Positions 38,501-49,539 of a DNA stretch of 64,000 bases are shown here, in pieces. Below the pieces are notes generated by a model. The model made no database searches, was not told the origin of the DNA, and was given only the letters and a program-made list of their open reading frames with translations. The stretch's first letter is position 1. Every line of letters starts with the position of its first letter. The DNA comes from Nipponacmea schrenckii (lineage: Eukaryota > Mollusca > Gastropoda > Lottiidae), in NCBI GenBank assembly GCA_030562195.1, contig CM060203.1, forward strand, positions 12,900,534 through 12,964,533. Direction: 5' to 3'. Made by a program: the position numbers and the translations under genes.

Positions 38501-39511
38501 TGTGGAATTGTCGACTACTCTGTAGTCATATCCTGTAGCCCCAAATCCCCTGAAATTATGATAAAATCACCAGCAATTTTGACTTTATACTTTACTTCCA
38601 GTTTAGAAAATGGCACATATTTATTATGTCACGAAGCAGGCGAACCACATTGTCATATCAAACAGGCTACACAGTATAAACGGTGAGTTACAGTAGCCAT
38701 CTGATTAATATTGACATTAAAATGACAGTGGTTGACAAATGTAAACTTGATGTCTGACAAAGAGCATTTGAATTGGTAAATAGAGCCAAATCAACAACCC
38801 TGCATCGTACATAGATCTGATTTCAATTTCAAAAACGAGAGTAGCTTATATGATTTATTGATGAATAAATTCTAAAGTCGATTTCCCAAGCATTTGAAAA
38901 TATTTGTTTTGCCTTTCTATAACCACATTATATGGTCTTATAAATAATTTATATTTTGTGGATTATTCATCAAAAACAGCAAATAAATCATTGAATGATT
39001 GTGTCCTTTCAGTGGTGCGTACGACCTTCACTTTAGTCATCAAGGTCATTCCAAGGTGAATGAGATGAAGAATCAATGGATTCCTATAGATACCAACATT
39101 ATTCTTCCTCATCATAAAGTTCAAGGTCGAATTCCTGCCACATACGAACCTGAAGGTAGATTTAAAGGAGTTTTTTGTGCTTTGTAAAACGTAGTTTTGA
39201 ATTTGATATGAAGGCTTAGTCATCATTTTTATCAAAATCCGTGTATGGCATTTCCAATTAAGAAACACACACAGTTTCGTAGTTTCTTATGCTATAGGGT
39301 CCTATATGGAACGATTAACGCATTGATGTATTAAAGACTATCGACTCCCCCTGGGCAGGCTGGGCCATTACACTTGTGACTAAATTTGATTTGATGCAAT
39401 ATTTTACCTTTGGAAAATAAAGACTTATATTTTTTTTCAGATTTTAATACTGGAAACAATTCTAACAAACGAAAAGGAGGAAAGAAAAAAAAGTGGAATA
39501 ATAAAAAATAA
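29532..39511 (+). CDS. ICE2: Little elongation complex subunit 2 (ICE2/NARG2)
   Basis: In known animals ICE2 joins ELL and ICE1 in the complex that drives RNA polymerase II transcription of snRNA genes. Coding exons: 29532-29551, 29902-30240, 30540-30678, 31070-31186, 31583-31726, 32679-32813, 33148-33307, 33495-33788, 34108-35452, 35612-35767, 35891-36099, 36307-36414, 36679-36933, 37398-37482, 38008-38058, 38602-38682, 39013-39155, 39441-39511. They sum to 3852 bases, 1283 residues (human 982). The start MESKLIWNDPVNGY matches the short N-terminal motif of human ICE2. VNNHAP and GWEIPV match its central block. The C-terminal NARG2_C-like domain (about 1056-1260) has GEYLEPVDG, NGTYLLCH and QWIPIDTNIILPHH. 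The large exon 9 is Ser/Glu-rich and disordered. Exon 10 has an AT-hook-like KRKRGRPRK (about 931-939). The last exon ends in a Lys-rich tail. A poly(A) signal lies at 39902. Confidence 0.93.
30733..30850 (+). repeat. Dispersed SINE-like repeat, copy 2
   Basis: The best copy of the family, in ICE2 intron 3. It begins AAAAAGAGTAGGCTAATGCC and ends GAGTAGGACGTAAAACTCC then ATTCATTTCAT. The end segment recurs at 55313-55350 (same strand) and in reverse at 57505-57540. Which strand is the element's sense strand is not known. Confidence 0.6.
31771..32600. repeat. 18-bp minisatellite in ICE2 intron 5
   Basis: About 40 degenerate copies of CTGATTGCTACAACTGAA fill the intron starting about 45 bases after the donor of exon 5. 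Because the unit is a multiple of three and lacks stops in several frames, long open frames arise on both strands (for example 31911-32366 plus and 31715-32308 minus) without being genes. Confidence 0.95.
38391..38478. repeat. Nested hairpin with a perfect 22-base palindrome, ICE2 intron 15
   Basis: Outer arms 38391-38411 and 38452-38478 share GATATAGACC and its complement. Inside, 38423-38444 is a perfect 22-base palindrome centred on TTCGAA. Likely a foldback relic. Confidence 0.75.
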
Positions 39512-42199
39512 TTTGAAAAATATGTCTTTTTTCATTAATTTCCCAGCATTAGATGGTTTGTGACACTTTCCTTCTTGTGAGTGTTTGTGGGACCATGATA
39601 TCATGCAGGAATAAGCAGTGTTGACTTCGCACAATACATCAGGACGTATAGTGTAACAAGTTACATTACATGGTTACATTACATTACATCTCTAAAACCA
39701 GCGACGTTAATGTGTACGCAATATGGATTGTCGACAAAAATATATGGAACGATATTTTCACGCTTACAAATACGTACTACTCGTGTGCAACTACGGAAAT
39801 AAAATCTGGGCCTTACTGTTGCTTACTACTGATAAATGCAGCTTTCAGATATGCGCAATACTTACCGCAATTGCTACTTTTACCGTGGCTTATGGAAGCA
39901 GAATAAAGTAACAATTTATACCACTTAGATAAGTAGAGGAAGTCTATTCAGGAATTTCCTTGTGTCGGGAAATATCACTTCTTTTACTGATTCCTGAAAT
40001 ATGATTCTGCTAATTACACCCCGTTGTTCCATTGCTAGGATACATTCTCTTCAATTATACAACCATCTCGCCGTGTTCTTAGCAATTATCATTAAAATTA
40101 GGATATCTTTAATTTTTTTAATATTCCTTTTATGTCCGCATTCTGGCTGATAAATAACCACATTGTGACTATATCCGTATTTGTATACACCTACACAAAA
40201 TTAAATAAGAGTTGGCATATAAGTATGGAGGAGATCGTCGCCAAAAGTGTTCACAAACTCAAACATGAAAACAAGACGTGACTTAATGAATTTTGATTTC
40301 CACATTACACAATTATAAAATACACGAACCCATGAATAGTACGCACCCGAGTATAATGCGCACCAAAGATAGTACGTAGTAATGTACAATACACGCCCAA
40401 GTATAATACGCACCAAAGATAGTACGTGATATTGTACAAAACACGCCCGAGTATAATACGCATCATTTTATAGTGTATAGTTGTATCTCGAGAAAAAATT
40501 GCATAGTTTGAACTGGAGTATGATGTGCATTATCTCGAGCATAAGGCCCATCTCTATATAGAAAACACCCGAGTATAGCGCACTAAAGATAGTATCGACA
40601 CATGTGTAATGCGTATCAGTTTAAGTACACGCCCCGAATATAACCCGAAATTACATATAGCATAACCTCTAGAAAAGCATTACAGTGCTCTCCCGAGGAA
40701 TACGCAGGCCACTGTATTGAATTTCGAGCATAATGCGCACCATTGAATATTAAGTACCTGACTATACTGCGCAACAAAGTTAATACGTTCTCAAGTTTAA
40801 TGTGCATCATTGTACAGTACACGCCCAGCATTATACTGTATTGTATTTAGAGTATAATGCACACCATTAAATATTAAGTACCTGAGTATACGGCGCACCA
40901 AAGATAATACGTTCTCAAGTATAATGTGCATCATGGTACAATACACGCTCCAGTATTTATACGTATCGGAGGATACGACACTCCCGACATGTATAGCGCG
41001 AAGATGAGGACAAGGACAATCTCTAGAATATTGCGAAACAGTGTAAAGAACACATCCGAGTAAAATGTGCATAATGTTAGATTACATACCTGAGTACAAT
41101 ATAAACAGTATAATTCGAGAAAAATGCGCACCGGTATTAAGTATGCGCCCATGTATAATGCGCAAAAGAATCAGCAAAAAAGGTACTGCTATTGTCTTTT
41201 GTTAATTGTAAAGTAAAGTTATGTCTTTTTATTGTTTGGAAAAAGATGAACGTATTTTGAAAAAGCAGTGTCTATTTCTTCAATACAATAATACAAACAT
41301 AATCCTCCAGCTTCAGACAAGCTCACACGAGACCATTTGATAAATTTTAAACCATTCAATCGTATCTGCCTCGGGCTGATATGCAGATAAATTAATCTTA
41401 GGAACACAAGATAGATGGATATTGTACTACATTCATCATTTAACATTCTTGGATGATAATGCACACTTGTATTTCAATTTCAACACCAAATATTTTAAAG
41501 TCAGATATTTTTTATATGTTACATTTTTATTGGAAACAATACCGGTTTCTCACAAATCCATCATAATTAATTTGATCTTTTTTAAAACCTGAAAGCTAGG
41601 ATGTCGCTGGACCGAAACACCTGCCTCTGTTATCTAAATTGGATCCACCAAACATAGAGATATTCTTTAAGATGGGTGTTTATGCATTTCAGTCATTCTA
41701 TTATAATCTCCATACATGTCACCTTGGAGGTTAAATCACAGTATTTTAACGATACTGTTGTCTGCTTGCCAGCCAAATGTTTAAGGGTCAAAGAATCACG
41801 TGATTCTACAAAAATATACACTGAACAGTCTCCACATATAACATCATGTTATAAAAGCCTACAAAACAAGTCTGTATTTTCTGACTCTTTATAAGTGCGC
41901 TGTGCACTAAGACATGGCGTCGAAAAATACCCCTATATAACTTGCTCCACTGAACAATTAAGCCTGACTACGTTAAAACTAGCCGTTATATTAATTACAT
42001 CTTGCAAAAATGATATTTAAGCAATTGAAAATGATAAAAGAACGATGTCTACGAGATAAAAGAACAGTTAACTTCATAAGAGGCCATTCTGAATCATTAT
42101 CTAATAAATCATAAGTCACAAATTTGTTGCAGTATGGAAATGCGTTGGCTAAGATATATAATATAACAATGGACAATCTTATGCCTAATATATATAAAG
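39512..42199. other. ICE2-laccase convergent intergenic region
   Basis: The region holds the ICE2 3' UTR (AATAAA at 39902), the degenerate array at 40320-41165, and the presumed laccase 3' UTR (minus strand) from 42199 downward. No further gene was recognised; the short open frames have no family signature. Confidence 0.6.
40320..41165. repeat. Degenerate tandem repeat, CGAGTATAATGCGCACC family
   Basis: Units of about 50-60 bases carry variants of ACACGCCCGAGTATAATACG followed by CACCAAAGATAGTACG. They occur at least twelve times, heavily diverged and partly rearranged. It appears to be an old satellite relative to the homogeneous arrays elsewhere in the window. Confidence 0.8.
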
Positions 42200-44711
42200 T
42201 TATAGACTTTCAATTATATTATCCCCAACAATGAATTTATGATTACATTGAGGTAAAATGACATCTTCTTCATCTCGTACTGCTTTTCTAAATGTCCAAA
42301 CCAAGAATACAAACTGTATTAAAACTATAGACATTAAACCACCGACAATACCCCAATATGCCCTATGATCTAAAAATATAAAAAAAATCGCAGCATAAAT
42401 ATTTCATCATATTACTTACAAATTTATAAAGGCAAAGTTTCAGAAATAATGATATTTTACGCCTGTACCTGATAGGACTAATAAAATGGACGATGCCACT
42501 GAATAAACAGCGCACAGAGGTAATGGTCGACTCTTTTAACATATCATAGTGAGGAATCTTTAATGTGCAGATCATGTTGTTTATTATCACATTCAAGCGC
42601 CAAACCAATTTAGCACGTCCATCACAGACATTTTTGGGCTGGAGCGCTTGCAATTGTCCGAAGGTATGATCTCTATCTGCACAAAATGAAACGTAATCGC
42701 AGATCAGATCTAAATCACACCCATTTTTGTTATCATTACGACCTTCGTCCTTACCTTCGTCGTGTGGCTGAGGCTTAGACGTGAGTGGTGGCATTCCTAT
42801 AGGAGCTGGTCTAGAATAGTCAAAGTTACCACATGTTGGAAAACCTTCAGGTGGAGGTGGATGCATGTTAAACGACTCGTTAAACATAAGAGCCATACCA
42901 TCCATTGTATGTAACTCAATGTGACAATGCATGAACCAAACACCAGGATTATCAGCTTTGATTCTTACCACAACGTAACCACCAGTAGGAACAATTATTG
43001 TATCTTTTCTTGGTGGATTCTTGAGTTCCAGACCTGGAACATTTCCCCCCAACCAGCTTGAATTTTTCCACGTCGCAGCATTGCAGAAACTCTTTTCTCT
43101 GTCTTTATGCCCTCGACAATCAATATCCAAGTTGTCGTCTATTATCCTACCAGAAGTAGCATTGTAACTACCGTATCCCATTTTAAGAACGTAAAAGGAG
43201 TGTCCGTGCATATGTATTGGATGTGAGAAGCCTTTTCCTTTTCCCATGTTTAGGAAAACCATCTGATAAGTCTTTCCATGATGCAAGTCTATAGAGTAAG
43301 GACACTGACAAACTTTCTCTTCTCCACAGTTATCTTTACATGCTATTCCAATCTCTTGAGGTTGAGTAAGAGCAGAAACAGCCGGTTTCCTGAATGATCT
43401 ACCATTAACCGAACCTGGAATCCATTCTTTACCAGGGAAACCGAAATTCAGAAACAGTTCCTGATCTGCTCCCAGAGGGCCGTTTGGAGCTCTATCTTCA
43501 ACCCTGTTTCTCAGCTGGTCGAAAGTAACACATTCAATATTTTGAGACTCTGGGTAATGTAAAAAAGGGCAGTTTACAACCCTGCACTTGTTCTGGGCAG
43601 TACAGACTCTTTTTGATGTCGTTGGCTCAATGTCACTAGCACCCTTATATTTTAAAATGGCTAATCCAAAACGTTCTACATCTGCTTCCACAGACACAAT
43701 GCGTATCCAGTAATTAGCTATTTTGGCAGAGGCACTAATCTTTATATCATATCGTTCACCTGGATGAATGATCACCGACTCTGCTGTGTATGGATTGAGA
43801 TCATAACCATCTGAGGCTATCACAGTTATATCATGATTGTCTACGGAAATTCTAAATGGTACCTGGATACCTGCTGATATGATTCGGAATACATAGTCAT
43901 TCCCTTTGCCTACATAAAATTTCTCTAAAGGTGCCTCATTGTTTCCTGTCTCTGAGAAATATCGACCTTTACCATTAACAAGAACTGAATGGTAACTAAA
44001 TATACTAAACATACCACCGTCGAGAGAATGTGTTCTTTTAATTTTCTTTCGATTGATGAACAAACCATCTTCTTCTTTAAGTTGGATAACATTGGAATCC
44101 CAATCATGGTTCCATTCTGTGAGTAACATTATGAACTCCTTTATTTGCAACGGTTTCCTCTCCCTTATGATCAACGGCCCATAATTGCCCATAGAGCGCA
44201 TCATACCAATGTGTGAATGATACCAATAAGTTCCTTTATGCGAGGCTTTAAAGCGATAGGTAAATGTTTGTCCTGGAAGAAAAGGACACTGTGTCAGAAA
44301 TGATACACCATCCATCCACGGAGTTCCAACCTGTGGTAAGCCATGCCAATGTATTGTCATGGAATCAGTCGGTAGTGAGTTGGTGACATGCACCACCACC
44401 GTTTGTCCTCGGTATACCTCGATTGCTGGTCCAGGGAACTGATCATTTATGGCAATCAGTAAACGTGATTCTTCCCAACCATCTGTTATTGCTACATTTT
44501 TTAGATCTACAGGTTCCACAGCGCTGATGTTAATCACGTCGTATTTATATAATTTACCATTAGCAGGAAACAGAGCATCGCCATCTTTCATCATTGACAT
44601 CTTATATTCAACATTAAGCCAAAATTCACACACATCATCGGACGATTCACATTGTTTATGACTGGCAACTGATCCAATAAGTAAAATAATCACCACAACT
44701 GTATTACTCAT
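42200..44711 (-). CDS. Laccase-like multicopper oxidase, probably membrane-anchored
   Basis: Laccases oxidise phenols or metal ions and pass electrons to O2 through a blue copper and a trinuclear copper centre. One long exon (44711-42469) encodes a signal peptide (MSNTVVVIILLIGSVASHK), three cupredoxin domains and all four copper motifs: TIHWHG, WYHSHIG, HPIHMHGHSF and HCHIELHTMDGM. In the last motif the Met ten residues after Cys is the likely axial type-1 ligand. The donor TATCAG then GTACAG (phase 2) can join an acceptor at 42363, giving a last exon 42362-42200. That exon encodes a hydrophobic helix (AYWGIVGGLMSIVLIQFVF), a short basic then acidic tail, and TAA; total 801 residues. If the intron is retained the frame ends at TAG 42365-42363 (782 residues, no clear anchor). 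The main exon is certain; the last exon is inferred. Possible roles in animals are cuticle or shell tanning, or iron/phenol oxidation. Confidence 0.93.
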
Positions 44712-45212
44712 TCTGAAAAGATTAGGTAGAATATTTTTAAAGTCGTGATTCGGACAATTTTCAGTACACGTGATTAAACCTACAATTTTTGTAACATGTA
44801 ATTCAGCAATAAAACGTATAGTAAAGTCACAAAAGTTTTAAGGCTGAAATCTTTTATAATTTGATTCGGGCTAAATATTATTCAATTAACTAGATCACCA
44901 AGATACTCGAATTTATATTTCACGGACCAATGAGTTGTCAAAATTCCATATAACTGGTATTATTATGGCTTCATGTTACCTAAATATTTATATGGTAGTA
45001 TATTACAATATGCGCAACTTTACTAAACCTTTACAGGAGATTCACAATTAAATAATTGTAGCGAAACTTCACATTGGATACCATCGGAACTAGTTTTCCA
45101 TTTCTTTAGCCTATCCTGTTCTTTACAGCAGTGCTTGCTTCGAATAACGCAAAAGATAATGAATTACTATTATAACATAATCCTTCAATGGCATATTAGA
45201 AGCACAGGTGTA

Positions 45213-45410
45213 GATAAATAAAAACAATTATTATGGATGGATACTTCTAGAGTATTTATTCTTTTCGACATTTCAATGTGGTTCGCATACCGTTAGGGAT
45301 ATAATGATCACTCATCTCATTATATTCCTAAGAACTACATTGAAATGTCGAAAATACTAAATATTCTAGAGGTATCCATCCATAATAATTGTTTTTTTTT
45401 TATATTTATC
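45213..45410. mobile_element. Foldback element, about 198 bp, nearly fully palindromic
   Basis: The arms pair over most of the element. The left arm has ATTATTATGGATGGATAC and TCGACATTTCAATGTGGTTC; the right arm carries their complements with about 85% identity. Even the centre pairs (AGGGATATAATGA with TCATTATATTCCT). No open frame. Consistent with a MITE or other non-autonomous foldback transposon. Confidence 0.85.
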
Positions 45411-48105
45411 ATAACATATATATACCACTGACCACTTGGTTGTAAAGAAATTCCTATTATGACTAATGCCAATTTAGGGAGGAATTTTTGAAGGATATTT
45501 CATTACCTTCATTATTATTTTTGGAAAGACAAGATTGACTAAATTCAGGTTGGTTGATTACACCATTAGTTGTGATTATCGATGCTGACCATTGTTGTGT
45601 CTCATCTGGTTTTTCTTTATTGTATATGGCGGCCATATTGCTTCAGGTAATGCAACTGTTAGTAGACCAAGCACGGAAAAAGCAGGCTTATTTTCATTAT
45701 TTAAAATGAATAGTTTTAGTTAAGTTAAAGCCTGATAATTTTAAGCTATCTTAACTTTACTGGTTTTATATACAAACTGGATAATTAATTAAATGGAATC
45801 TTACGCAGTTGCTTACAGAAAGGTTGGATATCTCATTAGAATATTTAATTGATAACAAATTAACTATAGATAGGCATTGATTTTAACTTACCTCTAATGT
45901 ATTCTACAAATATTAAATATTTTGCGTATAGTCTATGCTTGCCTTCAACATTATTGGCCTGTGAACGCGACAATTTTTTTTCTTCAGAATTTTATAAAAT
46001 TTGGTGTGTAGGTCTATATCAACGAGAGAGATTTGATTTGACACGATCAGTAATAAATCTTGCACTCTCTACACCGATTTATTACGCATTGATCCATAAA
46101 TGCATTGATTGTTAACAGTGGGAAGATGCATTTTAAGTTATTCTCTGTGATTTACATGTTGTATGTTAACTGCTCAACTGTTCTACTCCTCATAATATAC
46201 GGAATTTTACGATATAACATTCCCCTGCGTTCCTTATTTGTATGCGCTTTCCGCTTCTGTTGTTCAAATGTTGTCTTTTTGACGTGTTCAATATACAAAA
46301 TTATATATTTATACTTCTTGGAAACCAAAGACGTTTACATTGAGTATCACTATTGCTTCTTTGTGGAAGTTTTGCTATTATAACCGCTGTCAGTATAGAT
46401 TTATAGAATATAAAGATAAATGACATTATGTATTTGATATTTATATATATTTTATTGGTAATAGGTCGCTTACAGGTAACAACACGATTAGTCAATGAAT
46501 ACCAATCACTAATCTCTCAATGTTAACAAAATCTACACAGAAAAAAAATCTTTTGTTTCAAATGTTACCAGTAACTCTTAAATCTATATTTTTACACATC
46601 AGCAAATTATGATAGCTTTTCCCGTAAGGATTGTTGCCCGATTACTGACGAAAAAAATAACTAAATGAAAAGCTCCATTCCTTAATTTCATATCATTGAA
46701 ACCGGATTCCGATATTAAGTTACAAAGGGCTACTGCCATATTTGAACACAATTGGGACAGTTAAAAATATTTAAAAGTGCGAAACTCGTCTCAAACAATT
46801 TAAATTTCGACCTGACACACTTTGTTAAAAAGAGAAAGAGAAAAAAATGGTAAAGAAAATGTATTTGATGTTTAAGAAAGTGTTATTTAAAGAGTTATTT
46901 GAGTACAAGTTACAAAAATGACAAATGCGGGATATAATAGAATACGTGTAATTCATATCTGACAAGGCTAGACAAGTTTGACATTTTAATTCATACCATT
47001 ACCCATATATTCCCAAAATATTATGTCAACACGGAATTATGTACATCTCAGAATAATCACAAGCAGATTATCATCTGTGTTTGAAATACAAATGAATTGC
47101 CCACCTATCCCGTCTACCGATTAAGAATATACAGATTAAGTTTACAGCATTTATAAAATATTCGTTATTGTAATATTATAGGATTCTTGTATCGAACTCT
47201 CTCTATTATTTAATTTTAGTTATATCAGTAACATGAATATATTTTAGTAGATTGTTTCTCTTTCATTCTTGACGAATTCAAGTTTCCCTTCTTACTTGAT
47301 ATAATACGTCCTCTCGAAGTTTTGACAGGACCTGACTATATTACCCCATCTAGTTATATATTATACTAGTAAACACATTGAAATTAAAAATAGCTGACAT
47401 TGGCAAATTATAAATTGCATATTATAAAAGGTAAACGAACTCCTCTATAGAGAAAATATTAATGTTGTATTAAAATCGTATTATTTTGACTGCAGTTAAA
47501 ATGATAATTTGCTCAAGTCTTTAAACGTATCTTTTAATAAAAAAAAAACCCCAAATGTATCAAATAAAGTATTTGATCGGTTAAACTAAACGAAACCATA
47601 AAACTACTTACTTTAAGCTCATGGCATAGTCCCAATTCACCTGTGATGAAGTGGTTTAAAGACAATGTAATTGTCAATTGTTTACTCGATCCTGAATCGT
47701 TTCCTGCTCTAGTAGCGTACATATGTATATATTAGAGCTAGTAGCAGTCAAAGGCCAAGCATATAATATATATAAAAAAGAAACAGCCAATCAGATTGAT
47801 ATAGTGATAGTGAACACGCATGAATCGCATCATATGACTAAATTTACCAATGCTCAACACAGCATCCTTCATTATAACAGGCTGAAAGGCTACGGAAAGA
47901 CAAAAACCAAGGAAACCTCTCCCATTAGAGCCACAGTGCATCGGTTAAGTAAGACATTTCGAAAGTTCAAACTACGTCGATTTGGAGATTTAACACTCAA
48001 CGTGAGACCTATAGTTATCGATGCTTGAACTGGGTCGAGGGCGCATGGACAAACCTACCTATAAGGCCCTTAATTTTTATATTTTCATATTTTTGAGATG
48101 ATGAA

Positions 48106-49195
48106 AAAACCAGTGGCCTAGTGACAATACCCTGGTACAACCTGTGGTCCAGAAACAATACCTTGGCAATGAAAGTGGTCCAGTAACAATACCCTGGTTC
48201 TATAAGTGATCCAGTAACAATACTCTGGTACTATAAATGATGCAGAAACAATACCCTGGTACTATAAGTGGTCCAGTAACAATACCCTGGTACTATAAGT
48301 GGTTCAGCAACAATACCATGGTACTATAAGTGGTCCACTAACAAAACCCTGGTACTATAAGTGATCCAGAAACAATACCCTGGCACTATAAGTGGTCCAG
48401 AAACAATACGCTGGTACTTTAAGTGGTCCAGAAACAATACCCTTGTACTATAAGTGGTCCAGTAACAATACCTAGGTACTATAAGTGATCCAGTAACAAT
48501 ACCCTGGTACTGTAAGTGATCTAGAAACAATACCCTTGTACTATAAGTGGACCAGTGGCAATACCCTTGTACTATAAGTGGTCCAGAAACAATACCCTGG
48601 TACTATAAGTGGTCCAGTAACAATACCCTGGTACTATAAGTGGTTCAGCAACAATACCATGGTACTATAAGTGATCCAGAAACAATACCCTGGTACTATA
48701 AGTGATCCAGAAACAATACCCTGGTACTATAAGTGGTCCAGAAACAATACCCTGGTACTATAAGTGGTCCAGAAACAATACCCTGGTGCTATAAGTGGTC
48801 CAGTAACAATACCCTGGTACTATAAGTGATCCAAAAACAATATCTAGGTACTATAAGTGGTCCAGAAACAATACCTAGGTACTATAAGTGGTCCAGTAAC
48901 AATACCTAGGTACTATAAGTGATCCAGAAACAATACCCTGGTACTATAAGTGGTCCAGAAACAATACACTGGTACTATAAGTGGTCCAGAAACAATGCCT
49001 AGGTACTATAAGAGGTCCAGTAACAATACCTAGGTACTATACGCGGTCCAGAAACAATACCTATATACTATAAGTGGCCCAGTAACAATACCTAAGTACT
49101 GTAAGTGATCCAGAAACAATACCTAGGTACTATAAGTGATCCAGAAACAATACCCTGGTACTATAAGTGGTCCAGAAACAATACCCTTTGTAAGC
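48106..49195. repeat. 31-bp minisatellite, about 35 copies
   Basis: Units combine CAATACCCTGGTACTATAAG with TGGTCCAGAAA. Two variants are interspersed: CCCTGGTAC dominates on the left, CCTAGGTAC towards the right end. The array lies about 350 bases beyond the 3' end of the TRIM-NHL coding region. Confidence 0.96.
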
Positions 49196-49539
49196 TATTG
49201 GTATCAACAAATAAATGCATCTGGAGGTAGAAAAGCGTCTCGGTTATCGCTATAATCGCCAAACCTTTTAATAAGAGCAGCTAATAATAAGCGAATCGGA
49301 TGGTTTAATATCGAGGGACCTGAAAGGACCCTTTACAATACCAGGTTGCGCAATAAATTATGACATATCCATGATAACCATTTTTATACTTTTAATGGCT
49401 TTTAAAAACCTACCCAATACAGGATTCCGAAGAAAGATTGACTTAATATAGTATACAATAGCTTTATTTATGGTATTACGAAAGCTGAAATTAAATGTCG
49501 AAATCATGATTAGTTTTGAAGTCAGGAAAAAACAAAAAC

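Larger units (their letters stand above)
44712..49539. other. Laccase-TRIM-NHL intergenic region
   Basis: The laccase 5' flank is on the left and the TRIM-NHL 3' UTR on the right, with AATAAA on the minus strand at 49468-49463. It contains the foldback at 45213-45410 and the 31-bp array at 48106-49195. Open frames at 45897-46383 and 47723-48028 are short, AT-rich and unlike known families. Confidence 0.6.

Noticed and set aside
39670..39911. Two overlapping open frames of 62-78 codons after ICE2
   Set aside because: They lie in the ICE2 3' UTR before the poly(A) signal and show no domain.
45897..46383. Two overlapping hydrophobic open frames (72 and 92 codons)
   Set aside because: AT-rich sequence yields Phe/Ile/Tyr-rich frames by chance; no motif, no convincing start context.
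47723..48028. 101-codon open frame with a basic C-terminal half
   Set aside because: No family resemblance and no splice context; kept out as unsupported, though transcript data could reverse this.
48324..48530. Open frame of repeated VPRYCFWTTY-like peptide
   Set aside because: Reads through the 31-bp minisatellite; not a protein-coding pattern.
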